DNA of 44,889 bases from positions 1 through 44,889 of the forward strand of contig JARLHY010000031.1 in NCBI GenBank assembly GCA_031292015.1, given 5' to 3'. Under the pieces are notes generated by a model. It was not told the origin of the DNA and searched no databases. It saw only the letters and a program-made list of their open reading frames with translations. Below are positions 1 through 8,200 of this stretch, piece after piece. Numbering within the stretch: the stretch's first letter is position 1; each line of letters starts with the position of its first letter. This stretch comes from Negativicutes bacterium. Lineage in GTDB: Bacteria > Bacillota_C > Negativicutes > Sporomusales_B > JARLHX01. The position numbers and the translations under genes are program-made.

Positions 1-101
1 CCGATGGCAATGGTGATGGTCCAGGGATAGAGGTCAAAGGAGTCAACCGGGTGGTGTACGACATCACTTCCAAGCCCCCCAGCACCATTGAGTGGGAATA
101 A
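1..101 (+). CDS. guaA: GMP synthase (glutamine-hydrolysing), C-terminal end only
   Basis: Partial gene cut by the window edge; the frame begins at base 3 and ends at TAA 99-101. The last residues, [19 protein letters not shown], are the highly conserved C-terminus of GuaA, which amidates XMP to GMP with glutamine and ATP. The dozen residues before that ([13 protein letters not shown]) fit the family less well; most homologues have an ISNRI(V/I)NEV-like stretch there, so strain divergence or a sequence error at the extreme end is possible. A strong terminator follows 6 bases after the stop, so this ends a transcription unit. Its position fits the purine theme of the next 11 kb. Family identity is firm from the C-terminal motif; intactness cannot be judged. 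Confidence 0.8.
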   Translation, partial: DGNGDGPGIEVKGVNRVVYDITSKPPSTIEWE

Positions 102-107
102 AGCAAA

Positions 108-140
108 GCAACCCCGGCCGAGGGCCGGGGTTGCGTTTTT
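108..140 (+). terminator. Intrinsic terminator of guaA
   Basis: Perfect 12-bp stem GCAACCCCGGCC / GGCCGGGGTTGC around the loop GAG, followed by GTTTTT. It begins 6 bases after the guaA stop codon. Confidence 0.95.
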
Positions 141-266
141 GCTCAGCCAGCGTTCCGCCGAGTTCTGCCGCGTGCTGCATCAGCGCCGGTTTTGCTTATT
201 GTGGTAGGAATTTATCAGCAGGCGCCGAAGAGCTATCTAGACAGGTAGACGTCAGGAGGGCATGAA

Positions 267-1487
267 TTGTCTGGCAATACACAAGGATCGATCAGGGAGA
301 ATCTCCGTAAAACCTGGCAGCACTGGCGGGTGCTTCTGGCCGGGGGACTGGCCCATTTTACCCACGACGGTTTTGCCGACATGCTGTACGTGCTTTTTCC
401 GTTGTGGCAGGCCCAGTTTGGGCTGACCTTCGCCGAGGTTGGCTTCTGTAAAACCGTATGGTCGGGTTCGATGGCCGCTTTTCAGGTGCCGGCCGGGATG
501 CTGGCCCGGCGTGTCGGCGAGGTCAGACTGCTGCTGATCGGCACCGCAGTGGTTTGCTGTGCGGTTGCTGCCTACGGCTGGGCCGCGACGCCGCTGGCCC
601 TGGGCTCTTTGCTTATCATCGGCGGCATCGGCGAAAGTGTACAACACCCGCTTTCTTCAGCCATTATTTCTAACGCTTACCAGGAAAAAGGGCTGCGGCG
701 GGCCGCTCTTGGCACCTATAATTTTACCGGCGATATCGGCAAACTGTTCTTTCCTGCCGCTGCCGCCTTTCTCATCACCCGCTTCGATTGGCCGACCGCC
801 ACCCATGTGCTCGGGCTGTTCGGACTGGTCGTCCTGCTGGTGATCTTTGTCATCACCCGGCGGCCTGATACTGACTCCCTTGCTGCCGAACAGGCCGAAA
901 ACTGCCTGCAGGCTGTTGGGTCGCGGGCGGTGAAGGACGGTGAGCATGCTTTCTGGTCGCTGGTGATCATCGGGATAGTGGACAGCGCGACTCGGATGGG
1001 TTTCCTTACCTTTTTCCCCTTTTTGCTGAGGGCTAAGGGCGCCGATGTGGCGATGATCGGCCTGGCCCTTTCCCTGATCTTCGCCGGCGGGGCCACCGGA
1101 AAATTCGTCTGCGGGATTGCGGCCACCCGTTTTGGGATTTTGCGGACGGTTATCGTCACCGAGGTAGTCACGGCTCTGTGCATCTGGGGTATATTGGTCC
1201 TTTCGCCTCAGGTCTCGCTGCTCCTGTCGCCCCTCCTGGGGGTGGCCCTCAACGGCACCTCCTCGGTGCTGTACGGCAGCGTGCCGGAGCTGGTCAGCGA
1301 AGAACGCCGCAACCAGGCCTTCGCGATATTCTACACCGCCGGCATCGGCGCCGGAGCCGTATCTCCGTTCGTTTACGGCTTTATCAGCGACATGATCGGT
1401 ATTCAGGCCACCCTTATTGTCGTCGCGGTGGTCGTGCTGACTATCGTGCCCCTGACAGCGCCGCTGCGCGGCAAGCTGGTGAGTTAG
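267..1487 (+). CDS. MFS transporter, 12 TM
   Basis: A 406-residue major facilitator superfamily permease of the inner membrane. Start TTG 267 is chosen because AGGAGGG (254-260) lies 6 bases upstream; an ATG at 262 is out of frame. The protein alternates hydrophobic segments and charged loops typical of 12 TM helices, with a longer polar central loop around residues 195-225 (RRPDTDSLAAEQAENC). The start HFTHDGFADMLYVLFPLWQ and the LARRVG loop between TM2 and TM3 recall the fosmidomycin-resistance-like (Fsr) branch of MFS, but substrate cannot be deduced. It is monocistronic: guaA's terminator lies upstream and a bidirectional terminator follows at 1542. No linked regulator is seen. Confidence 0.85.
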   Translation: MSGNTQGSIRENLRKTWQHWRVLLAGGLAHFTHDGFADMLYVLFPLWQAQFGLTFAEVGFCKTVWSGSMAAFQVPAGMLARRVGEVRLLLIGTAVVCCAVAAYGWAATPLALGSLLIIGGIGESVQHPLSSAIISNAYQEKGLRRAALGTYNFTGDIGKLFFPAAAAFLITRFDWPTATHVLGLFGLVVLLVIFVITRRPDTDSLAAEQAENCLQAVGSRAVKDGEHAFWSLVIIGIVDSATRMGFLTFFPFLLRAKGADVAMIGLALSLIFAGGATGKFVCGIAATRFGILRTVIVTEVVTALCIWGILVLSPQVSLLLSPLLGVALNGTSSVLYGSVPELVSEERRNQAFAIFYTAGIGAGAVSPFVYGFISDMIGIQATLIVVAVVVLTIVPLTAPLRGKLVS

Positions 1488-1541
1488 AGGCGTTTGTCAT
1501 TAGGGTTCGCTGCGAATTCAGGTCAATTGAAATTGGCATAA

Positions 1542-1582
1542 AAAAACTCGTTGTCAGGCGCGAACCTGAGCAACGAGTTTTT
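1542..1582. terminator. Bidirectional terminator between convergent genes
   Basis: Inverted repeat with AAAAACTCGTTG on the left and CAACGAGTTTTT on the right, extended inward by TCAGG/CCTGA. The flanking A and T runs make it usable from both strands, ending the MFS gene (+) and the secreted protein gene (-). Confidence 0.9.
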
Positions 1583-1598
1583 GTTTACGTCCTGGGAA

Positions 1599-2207
1599 CT
1601 ATCGAAGTGCTTTTACCATCACATAGGGCAACTGGCTGTTGGTGCAGCCCAGGTCGGCGTCGGTTTGCACCGCCACCTGGAGCTTGGTGCCTGAAGGAAC
1701 GTCGGCCTCGGCGCCGTGGATCAAACCTGCGCCGCCGACTGACTCCTTGAAGGTGAAGCCTTCATAATGGCGCAGGACCATCGCCGCGAATGGCACGAAC
1801 AGGAGATTGGACCGGCCTTCCTGTTTGACATCCAGCGTCAGCGGTATGATAGCCCCATTCAGAGCCTGGACGTATTTGGCCCGGATTTCGATGCCGCCGC
1901 CCTGACCGAAAAATCCCGCCGGTCGGACTGCCGTCACCACGGCCTGGCCTACCGAACCGCTTGGGACGATGACTACCCCGTCAACCGCGAGGGTCTGCAG
2001 GGTCCTGAAATAGACGACATCATTGACGTCGAAGTCGCGGGAATTAGCCGCGGTGATGAGCTCGGTATCGATCAGCGTTCCCTGCGGGACGTAGGCGTTG
2101 CCTGCGGTCACGCCGCTGCTGACGGTAGCGCCCCGGGCCAGAGTCAATCCGGAGAGGCAGGTTAGTATCAGACAGGTGATAAGAGCCGCAGCTGCAATTT
2201 TTTTCAT
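1599..2207 (-). CDS. Hypothetical secreted protein with signal peptide
   Basis: A 202-residue exported protein that I do not recognise. Start ATG 2207 is preferred over the in-frame GTG at 2216 because the AGGAG site (2216-2220 on the complement) is then 8 bases away. Residues 1-25 are a classical signal peptide: MKK, a hydrophobic core (AAAALITCLILTCLSG) and an Ala-type cleavage site near LTLA-RG. The mature part is rich in beta-forming segments (GTLIDTELITA, VDGVVIVPSGSVGQAVVTAV, IEIRAKYVQALNGAIIPLTLDVKQEG). The pattern of two VPSG turns (VIVPSGS, ADVPSGTKL) followed by hydrophobic strands suggests a repeated beta module, as in proteins with an added-lipid or cell-surface barrel fold; this is only inference. 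It stands alone, convergent with the MFS gene. Confidence 0.7.
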   Translation of the reverse strand: MKKIAAAALITCLILTCLSGLTLARGATVSSGVTAGNAYVPQGTLIDTELITAANSRDFDVNDVVYFRTLQTLAVDGVVIVPSGSVGQAVVTAVRPAGFFGQGGGIEIRAKYVQALNGAIIPLTLDVKQEGRSNLLFVPFAAMVLRHYEGFTFKESVGGAGLIHGAEADVPSGTKLQVAVQTDADLGCTNSQLPYVMVKALR

Positions 2208-2404
2208 GACAGTCACTCCTAACCATAAATGCTAATCTTAATGTTTATTTCCACAACATTGCCGGATATCCTGTTGAATCCGGCAAAAAATTAGCAGTAA
2301 TTGTAAGCAGGCAGGTCGGCAAAGTCGATAGCAGCAGTGACGACGAATTGACAGAAAAGTCGAACGTTAAAAAGCTTTTTGCAAGAATAGTTCATTCTTT
2401 CTCG

Positions 2405-2434
2405 TTGACAGTGTTTGTTCAGGACTGTTACAAT
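2405..2434 (+). promoter_or_regulatory. Sigma-A promoter of the purine regulon
   Basis: Consensus -35 TTGACA (2405-2410), 18-bp spacer, and -10 TACAAT (2429-2434) with an extended TG one base upstream. Transcription would start near 2441, 15 bases before the riboswitch P1 stem. Confidence 0.85.
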
Positions 2435-2455
2435 AAAGATGACAACAGAATATTG

Positions 2456-2522
2456 CTCGTATAATTTTGAGAATATGGCTCAAATGTTTCTACCAGGTAA
2501 CCGTAAATTACCTGACTACGGG
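2456..2522 (+). promoter_or_regulatory. Guanine-class purine riboswitch aptamer
   Basis: Matches the purine riboswitch consensus throughout: P1 CTCGTA (2456-2461) with TACGGG (2517-2522), P2 TTGAG/CTCAA, P3 CAGGTAA/TTACCTG, core TATGG and the invariant GTTTCTACC and CCGTAAA loops. The specificity base in GACTACG is C (2516), which pairs with guanine-type ligands; adenine aptamers carry U there. It is the first of two aptamers in this leader and no separate terminator follows it before the ykkC element starts. Known members repress purine genes when guanine or hypoxanthine is abundant. Confidence 0.95.
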
Positions 2523-2525
2523 TGA

Positions 2526-2648
2526 AAGTGTACCTAGGGTTCCGCATGGCCAGCGCCGTTCATGCGTTTGTTCGTGGCAGGACCGAGTGGTACAGGTGTT
2601 ACCCCAGTAACACTACACCGATGGGATAAAAGCCCGGGCGGGGAGGTT
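2526..2648 (+). promoter_or_regulatory. ykkC-family riboswitch aptamer, probably PRPP type
   Basis: Carries ykkC signatures in order: CTAGGGTTCCGC (2534-2545), GGACCGAG (2580-2587), ACACCG then GGGATAAAAGCCCGGG (2623-2638). ykkC RNAs divide into guanidine-I, ppGpp and PRPP binders. The PRPP subtype is inferred because it sits directly after a guanine aptamer and ahead of purine genes, the arrangement known for PRPP riboswitches; the sequence alone was not subtyped. The closing strand GGAGGT near 2642-2647 can pair with ACCT at 2532-2535 and overlaps the 5' arm of the following terminator, so ligand binding should prevent termination. Confidence 0.85.
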
Positions 2649-2692
2649 TCGCTCATGACGAGAAGACATTCCCTGCCGGGGTTTATTCTTTT
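2633..2692 (+). terminator. Riboswitch-controlled terminator
   Basis: CCCGG-(G)-CGGGGAG (2633-2645) pairs with TTCCCTGCCGGG (2669-2680) with one bulged G, followed by TTTATTCTTTT (2682-2692). The 5' arm is also the 3' strand of the ykkC aptamer, giving mutually exclusive structures. Confidence 0.85.
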
Positions 2693-2845
2693 CTGAGCAG
2701 GCCAGCCGCTCCTCCGGCCGAAAGCATGACTGATGCTTCCGCCGGTGCTGATGGGCTATTTCTTGTTTCGGAGGTGACTAAAAAACACGGTGGAGGGTAT
2801 ACTGGGGAAAAGTTTCAGACTAAATATTGGAAAGGGAGAAGAAAA
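2693..2845 (+). other. Leader between terminator and permease start
   Basis: A 153-base untranslated stretch. It contains a second hairpin at about 2713-2744 (CCGGC/GCCGG outer stem, AAGCAT/ATGCTT inner stem) with no T run. The permease frame is open through from ATG 2726, but no ribosome site precedes that codon and permeases of this family begin near MLDKLFALS, so I treat this stretch as leader. Confidence 0.5.
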
Positions 2846-4216
2846 ATGTTGGACAAGTTATTCGCACTATCGGCACGCAAGACTGATGTCAAGACGGAGG
2901 TCGTCGCCGGCATCACCACCTTCATGACCATGGCCTACATATTATTTGTCAACCCCAGTATTCTTGGCGCAGCGGGCATGGACAAAAACGCCGTTCTGCT
3001 TGCTACCGCAATCGGCGCCGGCATTGTCACGATGGTAATGGGCCTTGTTGTTAATTATCCGATAGCGCTTGCTCCCGGCATGGGTCTGAACGCCTTTTAC
3101 GCTTTCACGGTAGTCATCGGCATGGGGGTTTCCTGGCAGGTCGCACTGGGCGCGGTATTTATTTCCGGCCTGATTTTTATCCTGCTCACCGTTACCCAGG
3201 TCCGACAATTGCTTGTGGAGGGTATGCCGGCGTCGCTGAAGTATGCCATCACGGTAGGTATCGGCCTGTTCATCACCATCATCGGTTTGAAACTGTCCGG
3301 AATCATGACCATCCGGCTGTCCCTCATTCCGCCGACCATGGAAAAATTGATCGCCGCCAAAGGCAACGCCACACCCATGTTTTTCGAAACCATTATTGAA
3401 ATGGGGAAACTGGCGGACAAGGAAGTTCTGCTGGCCGTTTTCGGCCTGATCCTGATCGCCGTGCTGATGGCCAAGAACATTAAGGGTTCGATTCTTATCG
3501 GCATTGTTACTACTACGGTTCTGGGCATTATCATGGGCGTTGTTCATATTCCCGCCGGCTTCAGCCCGGTGGCGATGCCCAATTTCTCCAGCAACGCCTT
3601 TTTCGCCCTGGATATTAAGGGTGCGCTGAACATGGGGTTGCTTACGATTATTTTCACCTTTACCTTTGTGGAACTGTTCGACACCATGGGAACGCTGGTC
3701 GGAACGGCGACCAAAGCCGGTCTGATGGATAAGAGCGGCAAATTTCCCGGCATCGGCAAAGCCATGCTGGTTGACGCCACCGGGGTAAGCTTCGGCGCCC
3801 TGATCGGCACCAGCACCATCACCGCGTACATCGAAAGCGCCGCCGGTATCGGCGCCGGCGGTCGCACCGGCCTCACGGCCGTTACCTGCGGGATTATGTT
3901 TTTGCTGGCGTTGTTCTTCACGCCGCTGGCCGGCCTGATTCCCGACGCTGCCACCGCACCGGCCCTGATCGTCGTCGGGGCGCTGATGATGGAATCGGTG
4001 CGACACATTGATTTCAACGATTTCACCGAGAGCCTGCCGGCGTTTCTCACCATTGCTCTCATGCCCTTTACCTACAGCATCGCCAACGGCGTTTCGGCGG
4101 GACTGGTCTTCTACCCGCTGCTGAAACTGATCAGCGGCCGCGGCAAGGAAGTGCACTGGATCGTGTATGTTCTGGCTGTCCTGGTTGTGCTGCGGTTCCT
4201 GTTCCTGTCCGAGTGA
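2846..4216 (+). CDS. pbuG: NCS2-family guanine/hypoxanthine permease (AzgA/PbuG type)
   Basis: A 456-residue inner-membrane purine base:cation symporter. Start ATG 2846 is chosen because GGGAGAAG precedes it and homologues begin with a similar short cytoplasmic tail (LDKLFALSARKTDVKTEVVAGITTFMTMAYILFVNP). The AzgA-like features are clear: the NPSILGAAGMD segment, APGMGLNAFYAF in the first half (substrate-site TM3) and the FVELFDTMGTLVG signature in the second half, followed by STITAYIESAAGIGAGGRTGL. About 12-14 TM segments span the whole length. It is the first gene behind the tandem guanine/ykkC riboswitch, which fits a guanine or hypoxanthine importer. The exact base preference (guanine, hypoxanthine, adenine) is not readable, and the gene symbol is by family. 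Confidence 0.9.
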   Translation: MLDKLFALSARKTDVKTEVVAGITTFMTMAYILFVNPSILGAAGMDKNAVLLATAIGAGIVTMVMGLVVNYPIALAPGMGLNAFYAFTVVIGMGVSWQVALGAVFISGLIFILLTVTQVRQLLVEGMPASLKYAITVGIGLFITIIGLKLSGIMTIRLSLIPPTMEKLIAAKGNATPMFFETIIEMGKLADKEVLLAVFGLILIAVLMAKNIKGSILIGIVTTTVLGIIMGVVHIPAGFSPVAMPNFSSNAFFALDIKGALNMGLLTIIFTFTFVELFDTMGTLVGTATKAGLMDKSGKFPGIGKAMLVDATGVSFGALIGTSTITAYIESAAGIGAGGRTGLTAVTCGIMFLLALFFTPLAGLIPDAATAPALIVVGALMMESVRHIDFNDFTESLPAFLTIALMPFTYSIANGVSAGLVFYPLLKLISGRGKEVHWIVYVLAVLVVLRFLFLSE

Positions 4217-4222
4217 TAATAG

Positions 4223-4257
4223 GCCCGGATACCGCCCGTTCCGGGCGGTATCCGGGC
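4223..4257. repeat. 16-bp perfect inverted repeat after the permease gene
   Basis: Arms GCCCGGATACCGCCCG (4223-4238) and CGGGCGGTATCCGGGC (4242-4257) around TTC. It is very stable but lacks a T run on either side, so it is more likely an RNA-stabilising or processing hairpin than a terminator. It starts 6 bases after the permease stop codon. Confidence 0.8.
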
Positions 4258-4287
4258 TGTTCACCAAACCCGGTATGCCAGACTGAG

Positions 4288-4342
4288 GCTGCTGAAAAAG
4301 GCCGGTCCGGGCCTGTCTCCTTGTCGGCCTTTTTGAACAGCC
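4288..4342. repeat. Imperfect inverted repeat GGCTGCTGAAAAAGGCCG, possible weak terminator
   Basis: 18-base arms (4288-4305 and 4325-4342) match with two mismatches. The inner stem GGCCG/CGGCC followed by TTTTT could act as a weak intrinsic terminator between the permease gene and purE. The outer sequence TGAACAGCC recurs as GGCTGTTCAAAAA at 44432, suggesting an intergenic repeat family. Confidence 0.55.
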
Positions 4343-4403
4343 TAAGCAAAAGTTTTGCAGCAATAAAATCAATACTGCATTTCGCAAGTAAAGGAGGACA
4401 ACC

Positions 4404-4895
4404 ATGAAAGTAGCCATTATCATGGGCAGTGATTCAGATCTGCCGGTGATGCAGCCGGCGATCAAGACCCTGGCCGATTTCGGTATCCCGTATGAGGTAG
4501 TGGTGGCTTCGGCCCACCGGACGCCGGACAAGGTTCATGATTTCGCATCCACAGCCGCAGACCGCGGCGTCGGTGTCATCATCGCCGCAGCCGGCGCGGC
4601 AGCCCACCTGCCGGGAGTGGTGGCAAGCTTTACGAATTTGCCGGTAATCGGTGTTCCGGTGAACAGCACTTCGCTGGCCGGAATTGACGCTTTGCTCAGC
4701 ATCGTCCAGATGCCGTCCGGTATCCCGGTGGCGACTATGGCCATCAACGGGGCGAAAAACGCCGCCATCTTTGCGGCCCAGGTCATCGCCGCGGCTCAGC
4801 CGGAGCTGAGGGAAAAGCTCCAAAGCTTTCGTCAGAACCTGGCGGCCGAGGTGGAGAAAAAGGCCGCTAAGGTGCAGGCCGACTTGCAGGGGTGA
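4404..4895 (+). CDS. purE: N5-carboxyaminoimidazole ribonucleotide mutase
   Basis: 163 residues, the usual length for bacterial class I PurE, which interconverts N5-CAIR and CAIR in purine synthesis. Visible family motifs are GSDSDLPVM (residues 8-16), SAHRTPD (about 40-46), AAGAAAHLPGVVA and SIVQMPSGIPVATMAI; the last is class I-like, so a PurK partner is expected, yet purK is not adjacent. ATG 4404 follows AAAGGAGG by 6 bases. It is the first pur gene of a run of seven, 187 bases after the permease. That gap contains inverted repeats but no convincing terminator, so read-through from the riboswitch promoter is likely. Confidence 0.95.
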   Translation: MKVAIIMGSDSDLPVMQPAIKTLADFGIPYEVVVASAHRTPDKVHDFASTAADRGVGVIIAAAGAAAHLPGVVASFTNLPVIGVPVNSTSLAGIDALLSIVQMPSGIPVATMAINGAKNAAIFAAQVIAAAQPELREKLQSFRQNLAAEVEKKAAKVQADLQG

Positions 4896-4949
4896 CCAGA
4901 CGAAGTTTTTGCTCATAATCAATTGCAAATGTGACAGGAGGACTCAACA

Positions 4950-5654
4950 ATGAAGCAACTGTATGAGGGGAAGGCAAAAAAAGTATACGCCACCGATAAT
5001 CCGGATGAATTTCTGGTATATTTTAAAGATGACGCCACCGCTTTCAACGGGGTCAAAAAAGGGACCATCGCCGACAAGGGAATTCTCAACAACCGGATAT
5101 CGGCCTTCTTTTTCGAACTGCTGGGCAAACACGGCATTCCGCACCATTTTATCCGCCGGGTGAGCGATCGCGAAATGCTTGTCAAGAAACTCGACATCCT
5201 GCTGATTGAAGTGGTAATGCGCAACATCACAGCCGGCAGCCTGGCCAAACGGATCGGCTGGGACGAAGGACGCAAACTGCCTACGCCGGTGGTGGAGCTT
5301 TACTACAAGAACGACGATCTGGGCGACCCGCTGATCAACGAGTATCACGCCAGAGCCATGGGACTGGCCACTGCTGAGCAATTGAAACTTATTCAGGAGT
5401 ATGGTCTGAAAATCAACGAAATACTGAGCAACTTCCTGAAAGACAAAAAACTGGAGCTGATCGATTTTAAACTGGAATTCGGCCTTCATAAAGGGGAAGT
5501 ACTGCTCGGCGACGAGATTTCCCCCGATACCTGCCGCTTCTGGGACAGCGAAACCAACGAGAAGCTTGACAAGGATCGGTTCCGCCGCGATCTCGGCAAT
5601 GTCGAGGAAGCGTACAAGGAAGTTCTGCAGCGCCTGACTGGCGAAGTGGTCTGA
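4950..5654 (+). CDS. purC: SAICAR synthase
   Basis: 234 residues, normal for the monofunctional bacterial enzyme. It condenses CAIR with aspartate using ATP to form SAICAR. The N-terminal [15 protein letters not shown] is the SAICAR synthetase nucleotide-binding start; [22 protein letters not shown] (the Asp/ATP site region), [11 protein letters not shown] and [12 protein letters not shown] are diagnostic. An AGGAGG site lies 6 bases before ATG 4950. It follows purE by 54 bases and precedes purF by 42, consistent with one operon. No anomalies seen. Confidence 0.97.
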   Translation: MKQLYEGKAKKVYATDNPDEFLVYFKDDATAFNGVKKGTIADKGILNNRISAFFFELLGKHGIPHHFIRRVSDREMLVKKLDILLIEVVMRNITAGSLAKRIGWDEGRKLPTPVVELYYKNDDLGDPLINEYHARAMGLATAEQLKLIQEYGLKINEILSNFLKDKKLELIDFKLEFGLHKGEVLLGDEISPDTCRFWDSETNEKLDKDRFRRDLGNVEEAYKEVLQRLTGEVV

Positions 5655-5696
5655 AGAGACGCGTATTAATTGCCCATATGGGAGGAGCGTACTGGC

Positions 5697-7151
5697 GTGT
5701 ATTTAGAAATGGACAGTGACAAATTCCATGAGGAATGCGGTATATTCGGCATATTCTCCCGTCACGACGATGTTGCCTTAAATACCTACTGGGGTCTTTA
5801 TGCCCTGCAGCATCGGGGCCAGGAAAGCGCCGGCATCGCCCTGACCGACGGCTGCTCGATGGATATCCAGCGCGGCATGGGACTGGTGGGCGAAGTCTTT
5901 CGCAAGAGCGTGCCGAATATGCCTCAGGCCCATATCGCCATCGGGCATGTTCGTTATTCCACGACTGGTTCCAGTCTGCTTATCAACACTCAGCCGCTTT
6001 TGGTGAATTTTTCTGGCGGCCACATCAGCCTGGCTCATAACGGCAATCTGACCAATGCGTCTGAAGTCAGAGCCGCCCTGGAGAAAAAGGGCAGCGTGTT
6101 CCAGACGACGGTTGACAGCGAGGTCATTGTTCATCTGATCGCAAGGTCGACGAAAAAGACCATCGAGGAAAAAATTATTGACAGCTTGTCCCAAATCGAA
6201 GGCGCCTACTGTCTGGTGGTCATGACCGACGACAAGCTGATTGGTATCCGGGACCCGCACGGGTTCCGCCCGCTCTGTATCGGCAAGCTGAACGGCGGCT
6301 GGGTTCTGGCCTCCGAATCCTGCGCCCTGGATACGGTCGGCGCGGAGCTGATAAGAGACGTCGAACCCGGCGAAATGGTAATCATTGACGACAATGGCCT
6401 TACTTCGCGCAAGTTCGGTCAAAGCGACGGGCGGGCGCTGTGTGTGTTCGAGTATATCTACTTCGCCCGGCCGGACAGCGTTATCGATGGTCAGAGCGTT
6501 TACGAGGCCAGGTTTGCCATGGGGCGTCAGCTGGCGAGAGAAAGCGGCTTTAAGGCCGATCTGGTTATCTCGGTGCCTGACTCGGGTACCGTGGCGGCCC
6601 TCGGTTTAAGCTACGAATCAGGCATTCCTTTTGCCGAAGGGTTGATGAAGAACCGCTATATCGGCCGGACTTTCATCCAGCCTGAGCAGAAGACCCGCGA
6701 CCTGGGGGTGCGGATCAAGCTCAATCCCAACAAAGCCGTGATTGCCGGCAAGTCGGTGATCATGGTCGACGACTCGATCGTGCGGGGCACCACCAGCGGC
6801 AAGATTGTGCGGATGCTGAAGGACGCCGGCGCGACGGCGGTGCATATGTGCGTGAGTTCGCCGCCTATCGGCTATCCCTGTTACTACGGCATTGACACCG
6901 CGGTGCGCAAGGACCTGGTCGCCGCCAGCAAGCAGGTGGACGAAATCAGGCAGTTAATCGGGGCCGACTCGCTGTACTATCTCTCGCTGGACGGCCTGTA
7001 CAGCTCGATCCCGCACATCAAGAACGACAAGATGTGTTACGCCTGCTTCAATTCCTGCTACCCGGCCCATGTACCCTGCGGCGCCGAGTGCGGCAGCAAG
7101 TACATGTTTGAGTCGAATCGGCGGGGCAAGGGAGGCGAGGCGGTATCATGA
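5697..7151 (+). CDS. purF: Amidophosphoribosyltransferase
   Basis: The committed step of purine synthesis, making phosphoribosylamine from PRPP and glutamine. Start GTG 5697 is chosen (484 residues) because GGAGGAG (5681-5687) is 9 bases away; TTG 5670 has no such site and ATG 5709 is the alternative. Residue C14 in EECGIFG is the nucleophile exposed after propeptide cleavage, as in the B. subtilis class. The glutaminase domain has [16 protein letters not shown] and HNGNL; the PRPP loop is [14 protein letters not shown]. Cysteines of the 4Fe-4S type are conserved: [21 protein letters not shown] and [11 protein letters not shown]. The 3' end overlaps purM by 4 bases (ATGA), implying translational coupling. 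Confidence 0.96.
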   Translation: MYLEMDSDKFHEECGIFGIFSRHDDVALNTYWGLYALQHRGQESAGIALTDGCSMDIQRGMGLVGEVFRKSVPNMPQAHIAIGHVRYSTTGSSLLINTQPLLVNFSGGHISLAHNGNLTNASEVRAALEKKGSVFQTTVDSEVIVHLIARSTKKTIEEKIIDSLSQIEGAYCLVVMTDDKLIGIRDPHGFRPLCIGKLNGGWVLASESCALDTVGAELIRDVEPGEMVIIDDNGLTSRKFGQSDGRALCVFEYIYFARPDSVIDGQSVYEARFAMGRQLARESGFKADLVISVPDSGTVAALGLSYESGIPFAEGLMKNRYIGRTFIQPEQKTRDLGVRIKLNPNKAVIAGKSVIMVDDSIVRGTTSGKIVRMLKDAGATAVHMCVSSPPIGYPCYYGIDTAVRKDLVAASKQVDEIRQLIGADSLYYLSLDGLYSSIPHIKNDKMCYACFNSCYPAHVPCGAECGSKYMFESNRRGKGGEAVS

Positions 7152-8200
7152 GTGACGGGTTAACCTACCGCGAGGCCGGCGTCGATATCGATGCCGGCAA
7201 CCGGGCAGTGGAAATGATGAAGCGGCATGTCCGGGCCACATATCGTCCGGAGGTGCTTGGCGACATCGGCGGATTCGGCGGGTTGTTCGCCCTGAATCTC
7301 ACCAAATACAAACAGCCTGTGCTGGTAAGCGGCACCGACGGAGTTGGCACTAAGCTGCGGGTCGCTTTTATGATGGATAGACACGACACCATTGGCCAGG
7401 ATGCGGTGGCGATGTGTGTCAACGATATTTTGGTGCAGGGGGCCGAGCCGCTGTTTTTCCTCGACTATCTGGCTGTCGGCAAACTGGAGCCGGAGAAGGT
7501 CGCCGCCATCGTCAGCGGCGTGGCCAGAGCCTGCAGCGAGTCAGGCTGCGCTCTGATCGGCGGGGAAACGGCCGAAATGGCCGGTTTTTATCCGGACGGC
7601 GAGTACGATATCGCCGGTTTCGCTGTCGGCATGGTCGACCGGGACCGCCTGATCACCGGTGAAAAAGTGGCCGCCGGCGATGTGCTGATCGGGCTGCCGT
7701 CGTCGGGGCTGCACTCCAACGGCTATTCCCTGGTGCGAAAGATCTGCTTTGACCGCAGCAAGCTCACCGTTGACCACTATGTGCCTGAACTCGGCCGGAC
7801 TTTGGGCGAGGAATTGCTTGTTCCTACCAGGCTGTACCCGAAGGTTTGTCTGCCGGTGCTGGAGCGGTTCGCTGTTCACGGGATGGTTCACGTTACCGGC
7901 GGCGGCTTCTATGACAATATTCCCCGCATGCTTCCGACGGGGTGCTCGGCTGAGGTGGACTCCGCCGCCTGGCCACGGCCGGTGATTTTTGACCTGCTGC
8001 AGAAGTGGGGCGGCGTCGCCTGGCCGGAAATGTACCGGACCTTTAACATGGGTATCGGAATGATCCTGGCGGTGCCGGGCAATGAGGCCGATGCTGTTCG
8101 GCAGCAACTGACGGAACAGGGGGAGGCGTCCTATATCATCGGCAAGGTCACGGCCGGGACTGGAAATGTGGTGATAGAGGGGGGCGTTTTCGGTGAATAG
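7148..8200 (+). CDS. purM: Phosphoribosylformylglycinamidine cyclo-ligase (AIR synthetase)
   Basis: 350 residues, standard for PurM, which closes FGAM to AIR with ATP. The start [19 protein letters not shown] is characteristic; [13 protein letters not shown] is the ATP/phosphate region, [32 protein letters not shown] and [17 protein letters not shown] follow in the family order, and [20 protein letters not shown] sequence ([16 protein letters not shown]) and FNMGIGM lie in the C-terminal half. ATG 7148 overlaps the purF stop. Its 3' end overlaps purN by 8 bases. Complete and unremarkable. Confidence 0.97.
   Translation: MSDGLTYREAGVDIDAGNRAVEMMKRHVRATYRPEVLGDIGGFGGLFALNLTKYKQPVLVSGTDGVGTKLRVAFMMDRHDTIGQDAVAMCVNDILVQGAEPLFFLDYLAVGKLEPEKVAAIVSGVARACSESGCALIGGETAEMAGFYPDGEYDIAGFAVGMVDRDRLITGEKVAAGDVLIGLPSSGLHSNGYSLVRKICFDRSKLTVDHYVPELGRTLGEELLVPTRLYPKVCLPVLERFAVHGMVHVTGGGFYDNIPRMLPTGCSAEVDSAAWPRPVIFDLLQKWGGVAWPEMYRTFNMGIGMILAVPGNEADAVRQQLTEQGEASYIIGKVTAGTGNVVIEGGVFGE

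Noticed and set aside
2456..2522. Adenine riboswitch
   Set aside because: The specificity position is C, not U, so the aptamer is guanine class.
2526..2648. Guanidine-I riboswitch
   Set aside because: The ykkC core fits, but the purine genes and the tandem with a guanine aptamer favour PRPP. Not fully excluded without a subtype model.
2942..4531. Long minus-strand ORF (529 codons) opposite the permease
   Set aside because: It is antisense to a clear NCS2 permease, rich in Asp, His and Gln as expected for antisense frames of hydrophobic proteins, and shows no family motif.
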